A model generated the notes under the pieces. The model was not told the DNA's origin and searched no databases. It saw only the letters and a program-made list of their open reading frames with translations. Below are positions 56,737-64,000 of a stretch of 64,000 nt of DNA, piece after piece (within the stretch, counting starts at the first letter, position 1; each line of letters starts with the position of its first letter). The stretch is from positions 57,132-121,131 of the forward strand of contig CALHBJ010000008.1 of NCBI GenBank assembly GCA_937930845.1. Direction: 5' to 3'. Source of the DNA: an uncultured Rhizobiaceae group bacterium. GTDB lineage: Bacteria; Pseudomonadota; Alphaproteobacteria; Rhizobiales; Rhizobiaceae. The translations under genes and the position numbers were made by a program.

Positions 56737-57963
56737 CTAATTGCCGCTGCTGCGCACCCGCACCGAGAACAGATCAACTGGCTTTCCGGCCAAATCCATA
56801 TCTGTGCTGACTGCCAGATACGCATCTTCGCCGCTTGCCAGATTGGTATCATTGATCAGCACATCAAATATGTAGGCTTTCAACTGCCCGGTGGCCGCGA
56901 AGCGTTTGCGCCCGCAATTGCCCATTTCTCCAAACTCGCAAAATATGGCAAATTGCTGTCCGCCATCTTCCACAGACCGCAGCACCATTTCAAAGGTGGC
57001 GGCCTTACCGCGGATTGACTGCATCACCCCACGGGGCACTTTGACCAATATGGTATTGCCTGTGCTGCCGGAATTGGAAGACAAGCGCGCAAAAGTGCGC
57101 CCTTCAGCCCGGATCAGTTCCACGCGGCCCCGATTGGCAAAATCAAGATTTTCCGGATTGGTATCTGCGGCAAATACGGAAACCCAGCCCTCACCGCCTT
57201 CGGGGGTGAAGCCGCTGGACTCAAGGGTTGGGCTGGGATTGGGCACTGAGCCGTCAAACTGCTGACGCAGCAATCCGGGACCATAGGTGTAAATCCACCA
57301 ACCAGAGATCGCCAATCCCACGAGAATAATCGTCCAGAGCAACATTTTTGCGTAGGGCTTTTTTTCCCGCAACAGGTTTTCGTCATAGGCTTTGGTTTGG
57401 TTGGGACGCACGCCAGCGCCGTTCGACACTTCATCAACACCGTCAGGATCCGGCGGGGGCGGCACGATTGGCTGGGTAAACCCAGGCTCAACCCGCATGT
57501 TGCCGCCTGCCGGTTGGGGCTGAAATTTGGTTTCCGGTGCGCGGGGTTGTTGAGCCCCTGGCGCATTGACCTGGGGCATTGGCGCTGCAACCGGCGTGAT
57601 CGGAGGTGTCGAAGGTTGGGGCGCAGGCTTTGGCGCAGGCGCAGGCTGTGGCGGCACGGGCGCTCTTGCCACCGGTGCGGCTGGGCTTAGCGGAGCGCCA
57701 AGTGGTGGACTTGGAGGTGGGCCAGGGGGCGAACTTGGGGGCGAAGCGGCTGGCGGCACCGCATATCCTTGCTCAATGGCCAGGATTGCCGATTCAAGGC
57801 GCTGGCGTTGCTGCGCAACGGCGGCCCCATCCAGCGTAGTGTTCTTCTCCAGCATTCGCTCCAGCGCCTGGCGTGAAGACTGATAAATCGCCTGCCGCTG
57901 CTGCGGGGAAGCATCACCCTGCTTGCTCAACGCATTGCGAATGAGGTCTTCAAATCCCGCCAC
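56737..57963 (-). CDS. unknown Pro-rich single-pass membrane protein
   Basis: A 408-residue protein I do not recognise. I choose the GTG at 57963, 6 nt after GGGAG. Residues 1-70 form a charged helical domain (FEDLIRNALSKQGDAS, RQALERML). Residues about 70-190 are very rich in Pro, Ala and Gln. A transmembrane span lies at about residues 208-228 (MLLWTIILVGLAISGWWIYTY). After it is a beta-rich C-terminal domain (about 260-408) with NSGSTGNTILVKVP, TFEMVLRSVEDG and CEFGEMGNCGRK, the pattern of an extracytoplasmic ligand-binding fold. Homologues in Rhizobiales are hypothetical proteins by memory. Upstream lies nitronate monooxygenase, divergent. Confidence 0.75.
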   Translation of the reverse strand: MAGFEDLIRNALSKQGDASPQQRQAIYQSSRQALERMLEKNTTLDGAAVAQQRQRLESAILAIEQGYAVPPAASPPSSPPGPPPSPPLGAPLSPAAPVARAPVPPQPAPAPKPAPQPSTPPITPVAAPMPQVNAPGAQQPRAPETKFQPQPAGGNMRVEPGFTQPIVPPPPDPDGVDEVSNGAGVRPNQTKAYDENLLREKKPYAKMLLWTIILVGLAISGWWIYTYGPGLLRQQFDGSVPNPSPTLESSGFTPEGGEGWVSVFAADTNPENLDFANRGRVELIRAEGRTFARLSSNSGSTGNTILVKVPRGVMQSIRGKAATFEMVLRSVEDGGQQFAIFCEFGEMGNCGRKRFAATGQLKAYIFDVLINDTNLASGEDAYLAVSTDMDLAGKPVDLFSVRVRSSGN

Positions 57964-58133
57964 CTGATTCTCCCGAACTTCCCCGTCATGGGCCGTGATT
58001 GCCAGCTTTAGCACCTCCGTTCGATTTGGGAAGGTGCATTGACCGTTATCTGGCCCAGCGCCAATTGATTTCGTACCACCTGTTGCCAATTCGCAATCCG
58101 ATTGACCACAGAGGCATCTATTTAATTGACGTG

Positions 58134-58161
58134 TTGGTAAGAATTTGTAGGTTGCGATAAT
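58134..58161 (+). promoter_or_regulatory. candidate promoter of the nitronate monooxygenase gene
   Basis: TTGGTA (58134-58139), 16 bp, GATAAT (58156-58161). The -10 element ends 40 nt before the chosen ATG. Confidence 0.4.
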
Positions 58162-58201
58162 GCGGGCTGCAACAGTCCAACAATCTATTATTGGAAGTCA
58201 T

Positions 58202-59155
58202 ATGTCTGTACCGGCAATCCTTAAAGACAATCTCGCCCTGCCCGCGATCGCTTCACCTCTATTCATCATTTCTCATCCACCGCTTGTGATCGAACAATGC
58301 AAAGCGGGGATCATCGGTTCGTTTCCTGCGCTCAATGCGCGCCCTGCGGAACAGTTGGACGAATGGCTGGCCGAAATTACAGAAACGCTCGATGCCTATA
58401 ATGCTGCCAATCCAGACAAGCCGGCGGCTCCTTTTGCGGTCAATCAGATTGTTCACCGCTCCAATGACCGGCTCGAACATGATGTGGAAATGTGCGTCAA
58501 ATATAAAGTGCCCATTGTCATCACATCGCTTGGCGCGCGACCGGAACTCAATGATGCGATCCATTCTTATGGCGGCATCGTGCTGCACGACATTATCAAC
58601 AACCGGTTTGCTCACAAAGCCATTGAAAAAGGGGCCGACGGCTTGATTGCCGTGGCAGCGGGCGCAGGCGGTCACGCGGGAACCCTATCGCCGATTGCTC
58701 TGATTCAGGAAATTCGCGAATGGTTTGACGGTCCGCTTTTGCTCTCCGGTGCCATTGCAACCGGGCGTGCGGTTTTGGCCGCCCAGGCCATGGGTGCGGA
58801 TATGGGCTATATCGGCTCCGCATTCATCGCAACCAAAGAAGCACGGGCCGTTGACACCTATAAGGAAATGATCGCCTCAAGCTCTGCAGATGACATTATT
58901 TATTCAAACCTGTTTACGGGTGTTCACGGCAATTATCTCAAAGGCTCCGTGGAAGCCGCAGGGCTGGACCCCAATGATCTGCCTCAATCAGATCCAAGCA
59001 AAATGAGCTTTGGGTCCACTACAACCAAAGCATGGAAAGACATTTGGGGGTCTGGCCAGGGCATCGGTGCCGTGAAAGAAATCCTGCCCACAGCCGAACT
59101 GGTTGCCCGACTTGCCCGCGAATATGATGAGGCCAAGGCGGCTCTTGCCGGCTAA
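58202..59155 (+). CDS. nitronate monooxygenase
   Basis: A 317-residue FMN-dependent enzyme oxidising alkyl nitronates. The TIM barrel has ASPLFIISHPPLVIEQCKAGIIGSFPALNARP, VNQIVHRSNDRLEHDV, the catalytic His in AAGAGGHAGTLS, and LLLSGAIATGRAVLAAQAMGADMGYIGSAF. It belongs to the class I-like group of 2-nitropropane dioxygenases. ATG at 58202; an earlier in-frame start (58160) lies close to the promoter. Convergent with tetR. Confidence 0.9.
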   Translation: MSVPAILKDNLALPAIASPLFIISHPPLVIEQCKAGIIGSFPALNARPAEQLDEWLAEITETLDAYNAANPDKPAAPFAVNQIVHRSNDRLEHDVEMCVKYKVPIVITSLGARPELNDAIHSYGGIVLHDIINNRFAHKAIEKGADGLIAVAAGAGGHAGTLSPIALIQEIREWFDGPLLLSGAIATGRAVLAAQAMGADMGYIGSAFIATKEARAVDTYKEMIASSSADDIIYSNLFTGVHGNYLKGSVEAAGLDPNDLPQSDPSKMSFGSTTTKAWKDIWGSGQGIGAVKEILPTAELVARLAREYDEAKAALAG

Positions 59156-59172
59156 GATCGGCTTAAGCTTCT

Positions 59173-59808
59173 CTAGGTGCTGGCGCTGAGCCCTTTCACG
59201 AAATTACGCAGAATGAATTCCATTTGTGGCTCCACCGCATCAGGAGCCACAACCCGCCTTTCCACCGACAGGGTGATGATTCCATGCATGGCAGCAAACA
59301 GGCTGCGCGCCGTTTGGGATATCAACTTGGGCTCCTGGCCCGCCATGACGAGGGATAACGGCTCCTCAATGTGGCGGAACAATTCCAGCTGACCGTCAAT
59401 GATCCATTGGGGCAATTCATAGTCTTCCGGCAATGTGTGGTCGAACAGGGCACGCCATAAATTGTGATTGCCATCAACGAATTCCAAATATGCATTGGCC
59501 AGCTTTATCATCCGCTCTATTGGGTCTTCATCTGCATATGCACGTCCGGCCTGGGCCATTGTGAGATCAATGCGTTGAAGGGTGCGCAGGCTCACATGCA
59601 ATATCAATGCATCGAGATCTTCAAACACATTATAGATTGCGCCCAAAGAACAGCCTGCATCGGCGGCAAGATCCCGCGCCCTCAATTGGCCAACTGTGCT
59701 TTCTGCAATCCGCCGCTCTGCACTGTCGAGCAATGCTGTATGCAATTTTGCCTTGCGTTCCAACACTTTAGACACGGGCACATCCCTTCCACACAATTGG
59801 ACCTTCAT
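59173..59808 (-). CDS. TetR family transcriptional regulator
   Basis: A 211-residue repressor. The helix-turn-helix occupies about residues 20-65 (ESTVGQLRARDLAADAGCSLGAIYNVFEDLDALI), and the ligand domain includes YADEDPIERMIKLANAYLEFVDG. It is divergent from the PspA-like gene across a gap with three copies of TTGAACnnnGTTCAA, which are the probable binding sites, and it should control that gene and itself. Ligand unknown. Confidence 0.9.
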   Translation of the reverse strand: MKVQLCGRDVPVSKVLERKAKLHTALLDSAERRIAESTVGQLRARDLAADAGCSLGAIYNVFEDLDALILHVSLRTLQRIDLTMAQAGRAYADEDPIERMIKLANAYLEFVDGNHNLWRALFDHTLPEDYELPQWIIDGQLELFRHIEEPLSLVMAGQEPKLISQTARSLFAAMHGIITLSVERRVVAPDAVEPQMEFILRNFVKGLSAST

Positions 59809-59867
59809 CGCAGCCCAGGTTTCTGAACCCTTTGTACCGAGTTTATTAACCCTGTTCCAGCAGAAAA

Positions 59868-59882
59868 TTGAACAATGTTCAT
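59868..59882. promoter_or_regulatory. palindromic operator 1 (TTGAACnnnGTTCAt)
   Basis: TTGAAC-AAT-GTTCAT: one mismatch in the last base to the perfect palindrome seen twice to its right. It sits 59 bp upstream of the tetR start codon and is the closest of the three to tetR. Confidence 0.7.
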
Positions 59883-59889
59883 TTAACTA

Positions 59890-59904
59890 TTGAACATTGT
59901 TCAA
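59890..59904. promoter_or_regulatory. palindromic operator 2 (TTGAAC-ATT-GTTCAA)
   Basis: Perfect palindrome, 22 bp (two helical turns) from operator 1. Its left arm TTGAAC also serves as a possible -35 element with TAGATT (59912-59917) as -10, so a bound repressor would block the PspA-like gene directly. Confidence 0.75.
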
Positions 59905-59920
59905 AAATGTGTAGATTGCC

Positions 59921-59935
59921 TTGAACGTTGTTCAA
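59921..59935. promoter_or_regulatory. palindromic operator 3 (TTGAAC-GTT-GTTCAA)
   Basis: Perfect palindrome, 31 bp (three helical turns) from operator 2, over the expected transcription start and just before the AAGGAG ribosome binding site. Confidence 0.75.
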
Positions 59936-59952
59936 AAAAGGAGATGCACACC

Positions 59953-60648
59953 GTGTTCAAAATGATAACAACCCTCATTCGAGGCCAGGCCAGCGAAGCC
60001 GAGCAATCCATCGCAGATGCCAACGCACTGCCCTTGCTGCGCCAGCAAATTCGGGATGCCAGTTTCAGCGTCAAACGGTCCCGCCACGCAGTGGCGGTCG
60101 CCATTGCCAATCAAAAGCAGGAAGAAGAGCGTGCAGCAGACATCGCCAATCGCTTGAAAGACCTGGAAACCCGCGCCCTGGCCGCCATTGATGCTGGAGA
60201 CGATGCAATCGCAACCGAAGCTGCGCAAGCCATCGCGGAATTGGAAATGGAAAAGACCGCCTGCAACCAATCGCTTAGCCGTACCCACCAAGAGATTGAG
60301 CGTTTGAAGGCTGAAATTTCCAAGTCGCAGATGCGGTTGCGAGACATTGAAAGGGGCCAGCGGGTCGCTGTGGCGACGGAACGCGCGCAAAAGCTTTCCG
60401 GCATTTCACCCGCTCAAAATACCAGTTCATTGCATGATGCCGAGGACACGCTGAAACGTCTGGAACAAAGACAAAAGAACGCCAGTCTCGTTGCCAAGGC
60501 CGAACAGGAGCTGGAGCAGGTCAACTGCGCCGATAACCTTACCGAACGCATGGCCAAAAAAGGTTTCGGCAAACCCCTGGAAACCAGCGCAGACATGGTT
60601 CTCCAACGCCTAAAGTCCAAGCCAAAAACCAAAAAAGCCGACACCTGA
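59953..60648 (+). CDS. PspA/IM30 family protein
   Basis: A 231-residue protein, coiled coil for most of its length (about residues 25-165, heptads rich in Ala/Glu/Arg), with the amphipathic N-terminus FKMITTLIRGQASEAEQSI typical of PspA/IM30, which bind stressed membranes. A GTG at 59953 lies 10 nt past AAGGAG; ATGs at 59944 and 59962 are less well placed. It is followed by a YiaAB-type gene at 60706, probably one operon regulated by the TetR protein. Confidence 0.85.
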   Translation: MFKMITTLIRGQASEAEQSIADANALPLLRQQIRDASFSVKRSRHAVAVAIANQKQEEERAADIANRLKDLETRALAAIDAGDDAIATEAAQAIAELEMEKTACNQSLSRTHQEIERLKAEISKSQMRLRDIERGQRVAVATERAQKLSGISPAQNTSSLHDAEDTLKRLEQRQKNASLVAKAEQELEQVNCADNLTERMAKKGFGKPLETSADMVLQRLKSKPKTKKADT

Positions 60649-60705
60649 TCAAGTCTGTCGTCTCACAAAACGAAACCCAAGAACTTAATATCAAAGGAAA
60701 ATACC

Positions 60706-61002
60706 ATGAACACTCACGACAATGTCACACACAGCAACAGCACAAACACAATCTGGCAATCATTCACACTGGCCGCCTTTTGTCTTTCGGCAGCCATGAT
60801 GGCTGGCGGTATTTATTTCCTGGAAGCGTCGTTTTCCGCAAAAGGGTTTTATAGCATGGCAACCATCATGCTGGTTTACACATCTGTTGCGGTGACCAAA
60901 ACGCTTCGTGACAATGAAGAAACCAAGGCCCTGCACCATCGCATTGACACCGCGCGCGCTGAAAAACTGCTGATGGAAACGAAAGACACCGACCTGTACT
61001 AA
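60706..61002 (+). CDS. YiaA/YiaB two-helix membrane protein
   Basis: A 98-residue protein with two transmembrane helices (about residues 19-39 and 47-64: FTLAAFCLSAAMMAGGIYFL and FYSMATIMLVYTSVAVT), separated by a short SFSAKG loop, and a charged C-tail beginning KTLRDNEE. This matches the YiaA/B domain. It is 57 bp after the PspA-like gene, and the pairing suggests a membrane-stress module. Confidence 0.84.
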   Translation: MNTHDNVTHSNSTNTIWQSFTLAAFCLSAAMMAGGIYFLEASFSAKGFYSMATIMLVYTSVAVTKTLRDNEETKALHHRIDTARAEKLLMETKDTDLY

Positions 61003-61032
61003 GGCCGCGCCCTTCCAACAATCCATGATACG

Positions 61033-61067
61033 AAGCCGGGGCCGTTGCGCCCCGGCTTTATTTTTGA
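61033..61067 (+). terminator. terminator of the PspA-YiaAB operon
   Basis: AAGCCGGGGC (61033-61042) pairs with GCCCCGGCTT (61049-61058), followed by TATTTTTG. Confidence 0.9.
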
Positions 61068-61194
61068 CCCGGTGCCACTTCTTTTTGACCTCTTTCAAAT
61101 TCAAAATTTTACCAATTGATAAATTTTTAATTCCCGATAGAGTTTCCTTTCGGTATTCGTGATCACAAATGTGGTTGTGCATGAGGAGGATCAG

Positions 61195-62559
61195 ATGGCT
61201 GCATCATCAAACCCTAAAAAACTGGCTGATGGCATCGTTTCCGGGCGTCTGCCAAAAACAGCGCTTGATGAAAATTTCACTGATGTGCATCCGCCACTGG
61301 ATCCCCATGAAGCCTTGGTCGCTTCTGACCGGTGTTATTTTTGCTACGATGCGCCATGTGTGACCGCCTGCCCAACGGCCATCGACATCCCACTTTTCAT
61401 TCGTCAGATTTCGACCGGCAACACTTTGGGTGCTGCTGAAACGATTTTCGATCAAAACATTCTAGGCGGCATGTGTGCCCGGGTTTGCCCCACTGAAACC
61501 CTGTGTGAGCAGGCCTGTGTGCGTGAAGCAGCCGAAGGCAAGCCGGTAACGATTGGTCTGCTTCAACGCTTTGCCACCGATGAGGCGATGCAACAGGATG
61601 TGCAGTTTTTTGAACGGCAGAAAAATACCGGCAAGAAGATTGCCGTCGTAGGCGCCGGACCCGCCGGGCTGGCCTGCGCCCACCGGCTGGCACTGTATGG
61701 CCATGATGTTACCATTTACGAAGCTCGTAAAAAGCCTGGTGGGCTGAACGAATTCGGCATTGCAACCTATAAGACGGTTGATGATTTTGCCCAGCACGAA
61801 GTTGACTATGTGACCGCAATTGGCGGCATCGACATTCGCTATGCCAGCCCGCTTGGCAAGAAGTTGTCGCTGGACAAATTACGCAAGGAGCATGACGCGG
61901 TATTCCTTGGCATGGGCCTGGCAGGGGTCAATGCGCTTGGTCTTAAAGGTGCCACCCCCCAGGGGGTTCGCGATGCGGTGGAATTTATTGCTGAACTGAG
62001 ACAGGCGAAGAACAAGGGACGCATTCCCATTGGGCGGCGCGTTGTTGTGATTGGCGGCGGCATGACCGCCGTGGATTGTGCGGTACAGGCCAAACTTCTG
62101 GGTGCGGAAGAAGTGACGATTTGTTACCGCCGGGGGCAGAAAAACATGAATGCCTCACCCTATGAACAGGAACTGGCAACCAGTCACGGCGTCACAATTC
62201 GCGACTGGGTTCAGCCTGCAAAACTGAAAGCCAAAAATGGCCAACTGACAGGTATTACACTTGAATATACGCGCCTGGAGAAGAAGAAGCTTGTGGGCAC
62301 GGGCGAGAAATTCTCCCTGGAAGCTGATCAGGTGTTCCGCGCCATTGGACAGACATTTGGCGACAATGAATCTGTGCTGGAAGACGAATTGAAACTGGTC
62401 GGCGGTCACATTGCAACTGTTGATGCCCAGGGGCAAACCTCCCTGCCGGATGTTTGGGCAGGCGGCGATTGCATTGCAGATGGCGAAGACCTGACTGTGA
62501 CAGCGGTTGCCCAGGGCCGGGATTCTGCCGAAGCCATTCACCAAAAACTCATGGGCTGA
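61195..62559 (+). CDS. preT: dihydropyrimidine dehydrogenase, NAD/FAD subunit
   Basis: Supplies electrons to PreA for the reduction (or oxidation) of uracil and thymine. The 454-residue protein has the N-terminal Fe-S cluster Cys motifs CYFCYDAPCVTACPTAID and CARVCPTETLCEQACV, the FAD fold VVGAGPAGLACAHRLALYGHDV, and an NAD fold VVIGGGMTAVDCAVQA. GAGGAGG before the ATG at 61195. The preA gene follows. Confidence 0.94.
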   Translation: MAASSNPKKLADGIVSGRLPKTALDENFTDVHPPLDPHEALVASDRCYFCYDAPCVTACPTAIDIPLFIRQISTGNTLGAAETIFDQNILGGMCARVCPTETLCEQACVREAAEGKPVTIGLLQRFATDEAMQQDVQFFERQKNTGKKIAVVGAGPAGLACAHRLALYGHDVTIYEARKKPGGLNEFGIATYKTVDDFAQHEVDYVTAIGGIDIRYASPLGKKLSLDKLRKEHDAVFLGMGLAGVNALGLKGATPQGVRDAVEFIAELRQAKNKGRIPIGRRVVVIGGGMTAVDCAVQAKLLGAEEVTICYRRGQKNMNASPYEQELATSHGVTIRDWVQPAKLKAKNGQLTGITLEYTRLEKKKLVGTGEKFSLEADQVFRAIGQTFGDNESVLEDELKLVGGHIATVDAQGQTSLPDVWAGGDCIADGEDLTVTAVAQGRDSAEAIHQKLMG

Positions 62560-62636
62560 ATTCAACCAGAACGAACCAAGACACCAAGGACCAGTGGCGA
62601 GCGAAACAATCGCCAAACATTCAAGAGGACAAGACC

Positions 62637-63947
62637 ATGGCGGACATTTCTAACACCTTTGTCGGCATTAAATCGCCCAACCCCTTTTGGCTGGCATCTG
62701 CCCCACCAACAGACAAGGCCTATAACGTTGAACGCGCGTTCGAAGCCGGCTGGGGTGGCGTTGTGTGGAAGACGCTGGGCGAAGAAGGCCCTCCCATCGT
62801 CAACGTCAACGGCCCCCGATATGGCGCGATTTGGGGCGCCGACCGACGGCTGCTGGGACTGAACAATATCGAATTGATCACGGATCGCGATCTGTATCTC
62901 AACCTGCGTGAGATCAAAGAGGTTAAGGCAAAATGGCCTGACCGGGCGATGATCGTCTCCCTGATGGTTCCCTGCGAAGAACAGGCGTGGAAAGGCATTT
63001 TGCCATTGGTGGAAGAAACCGGTGCCGATGGCATCGAGCTGAATTTTGGTTGCCCGCATGGCATGAGCGAGCGGGGCATGGGGTCCGCAGTGGGACAGGT
63101 TCCGGAATATATTGAAATGGTCACCCGCTGGTGCAAACAGACCACGCGGATGCCGGTGATCGTCAAATTGACCCCCAATATTTCCGATATCCGATATCCC
63201 GCCCGCGCGGCAAAAGCGGGGGGCGCAGATGCGGTGTCGCTGATCAACACCGTATCTTCCATCGTTTCAGTGAACCTGGATGATTTTTCCCCCGAACCCT
63301 CGATTGACGGCAAGGGCAGCCATGGCGGCTATTGCGGCCCGGCCGTGAAGCCCATCGCCTTGAACATGGTTGCCGAAATTTCCCGCGATGAGGAAACCGC
63401 CGGACTGCCGATCTCCGGCATTGGCGGCATTACAACCTGGCGCGATGCGGCAGAGTTTCTGGCGCTGGGTGCAGGCAATGTGCAGGTCTGCACCGCGGCC
63501 ATGACCTATGGGTTCAAAATCGTGGAGGAAATGACTGCCGGTCTGGAAGCGTGGATGGATTCAAAGGGCCACAAGACTCTGGATGATGTGATTGGACGCG
63601 CCACTCCAAATGTGACCGACTGGCAGTATCTCAACCTCAATTTCATCACCAAAGCCAAGATTAATCAGGACACCTGCATCAAATGCGGCAGATGCCACAT
63701 CGCCTGTGAAGACACGTCACACCAGGCCATCACCTCCATGGTGGATGGAGCACGACATTTTGAGGTGATCGACGAAGAATGCGTTGGCTGCAATCTGTGC
63801 GTCAATGTGTGCCCCGTCGAGAACTGCATCACGATGGAACAGTTGCCCGCCGGGGCCGTGGATACCCGCACGGGCAAAAAGGTCGACAAGAAATATGCCA
63901 ATTGGACGGAACACCCGAACAATCCTTCGGTTGTTGCGGCCGAATAA
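62637..63947 (+). CDS. preA: dihydropyrimidine dehydrogenase, catalytic subunit
   Basis: FMN/Fe-S subunit of the two-part dihydropyrimidine dehydrogenase that starts uracil and thymine breakdown. The 436-residue protein has the DHOD-like barrel (FWLASAPPTDKAYN, GADGIELNFGCPHGMSERGMGSAVGQ, ISGIGGITTWRDAAEFL) and a C-terminal pair of 4Fe-4S clusters (CIKCGRCHIACED and CVGCNLCVNVCPVENC). In the region aligned with the mammalian active-site Cys loop the residue is Val (SAVGQ). Coupled with preT. The usual partners (dihydropyrimidinase, beta-ureidopropionase) are not in view; the window ends 53 bp later with nothing recognisable. Confidence 0.95.
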   Translation: MADISNTFVGIKSPNPFWLASAPPTDKAYNVERAFEAGWGGVVWKTLGEEGPPIVNVNGPRYGAIWGADRRLLGLNNIELITDRDLYLNLREIKEVKAKWPDRAMIVSLMVPCEEQAWKGILPLVEETGADGIELNFGCPHGMSERGMGSAVGQVPEYIEMVTRWCKQTTRMPVIVKLTPNISDIRYPARAAKAGGADAVSLINTVSSIVSVNLDDFSPEPSIDGKGSHGGYCGPAVKPIALNMVAEISRDEETAGLPISGIGGITTWRDAAEFLALGAGNVQVCTAAMTYGFKIVEEMTAGLEAWMDSKGHKTLDDVIGRATPNVTDWQYLNLNFITKAKINQDTCIKCGRCHIACEDTSHQAITSMVDGARHFEVIDEECVGCNLCVNVCPVENCITMEQLPAGAVDTRTGKKVDKKYANWTEHPNNPSVVAAE

Positions 63948-64000
63948 TTCGGGGCAAAATTTGCACAGACTGTTCCGTTTTGATGCCCCCCTTTCGGAAC

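Noticed and set aside
56497..57018. 173-codon frame through the tandem repeat
   Set aside because: The open frame follows from the repeat length being a multiple of three; it has no ribosome site and overlaps the opposite gene.
58202..59155. Nitronate monooxygenase as a target of the TetR protein
   Set aside because: The operators lie on the far side of tetR; nothing similar is seen in front of the nitronate monooxygenase.

Overview
This window is an ordinary stretch of chromosome from an alphaproteobacterium, most likely of the order Hyphomicrobiales (Rhizobiales). The markers are the cell-cycle regulator GcrA, an irr-fabA-fabB-fabI iron/fatty-acid locus, a SAM-II riboswitch in front of metA, ihfB with sppA and a LapA-type gene, and a CcrM-type GANTC cluster. 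I see no rRNA, tRNA, CRISPR array, insertion sequence, integrase or prophage. Coding density is high and most genes are core metabolism. Assignment is by recalled protein-family motifs only; no search was run.

Layout. 1-8.7 kb: a truncated CoxE-type VWA gene, metA with its riboswitch, a DUF805 membrane protein, a XylB-like dehydrogenase, a MoxR ATPase, a peptidoglycan-binding protein, an RlpA-like protein, rpsA and cmk. 8.8-17 kb: a PhoX phosphatase, ubiE-ubiB, coaBC, an M20 amidohydrolase, an NTF2-like protein and a DM13 protein. 17-22 kb (minus strand): an MsbA-like exporter, dapB, gpmA and glk. 22-31.7 kb: a BMP-type binding protein, rmuC with a VOC protein, def-fmt-truA, the nucleoside genes deoB-add-upp, a second XylB-like dehydrogenase and a retropepsin-like protein. 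31.7-35.2 kb: fabA, fabB and fabI divergent from irr. 35-46 kb: SH3 protein, glyoxylate/hydroxypyruvate reductase, an operon of two RNA methyltransferases with lspA and acuI, coxG, a tiny membrane protein, sppA-ihfB-lapA, a CDP-alcohol phosphotransferase, apaG-trkH. 46-54.5 kb: an RND efflux pair, hslO, argF and argD. 54.9-64 kb: gcrA, ppk2, a 114-bp tandem repeat, an unknown proline-rich membrane protein, a nitronate monooxygenase, a TetR repressor divergent from a PspA-YiaAB pair, and preT-preA.

How the genes fit together. Several groups are short functional operons: def-fmt-truA (start of protein synthesis and tRNA modification), ubiE-ubiB (ubiquinone), argD-argF (arginine), fabB-fabI beside fabA (unsaturated fatty acids), and deoB-add-upp with preT-preA at the far end (nucleoside salvage and pyrimidine breakdown). 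Regulation is visible at several points: the SAM-II riboswitch at 2061-2111, three near-identical palindromes (two perfect, one with a single mismatch) spaced by whole helical turns between tetR and the PspA-like gene, a dense GANTC cluster before gcrA, a terminator-like hairpin in the argD leader, and a 20-bp inverted repeat before the RND operon.

No wholly new defence or mobile system was found. The least explained items are the proline-rich single-pass membrane protein at 56737-57963 with the tandem repeat beside it, the extra membrane-spanning insertion in the RND permease, and CO-dehydrogenase-type accessory genes (CoxE-like, MoxR, CoxG) with no CO dehydrogenase in sight.
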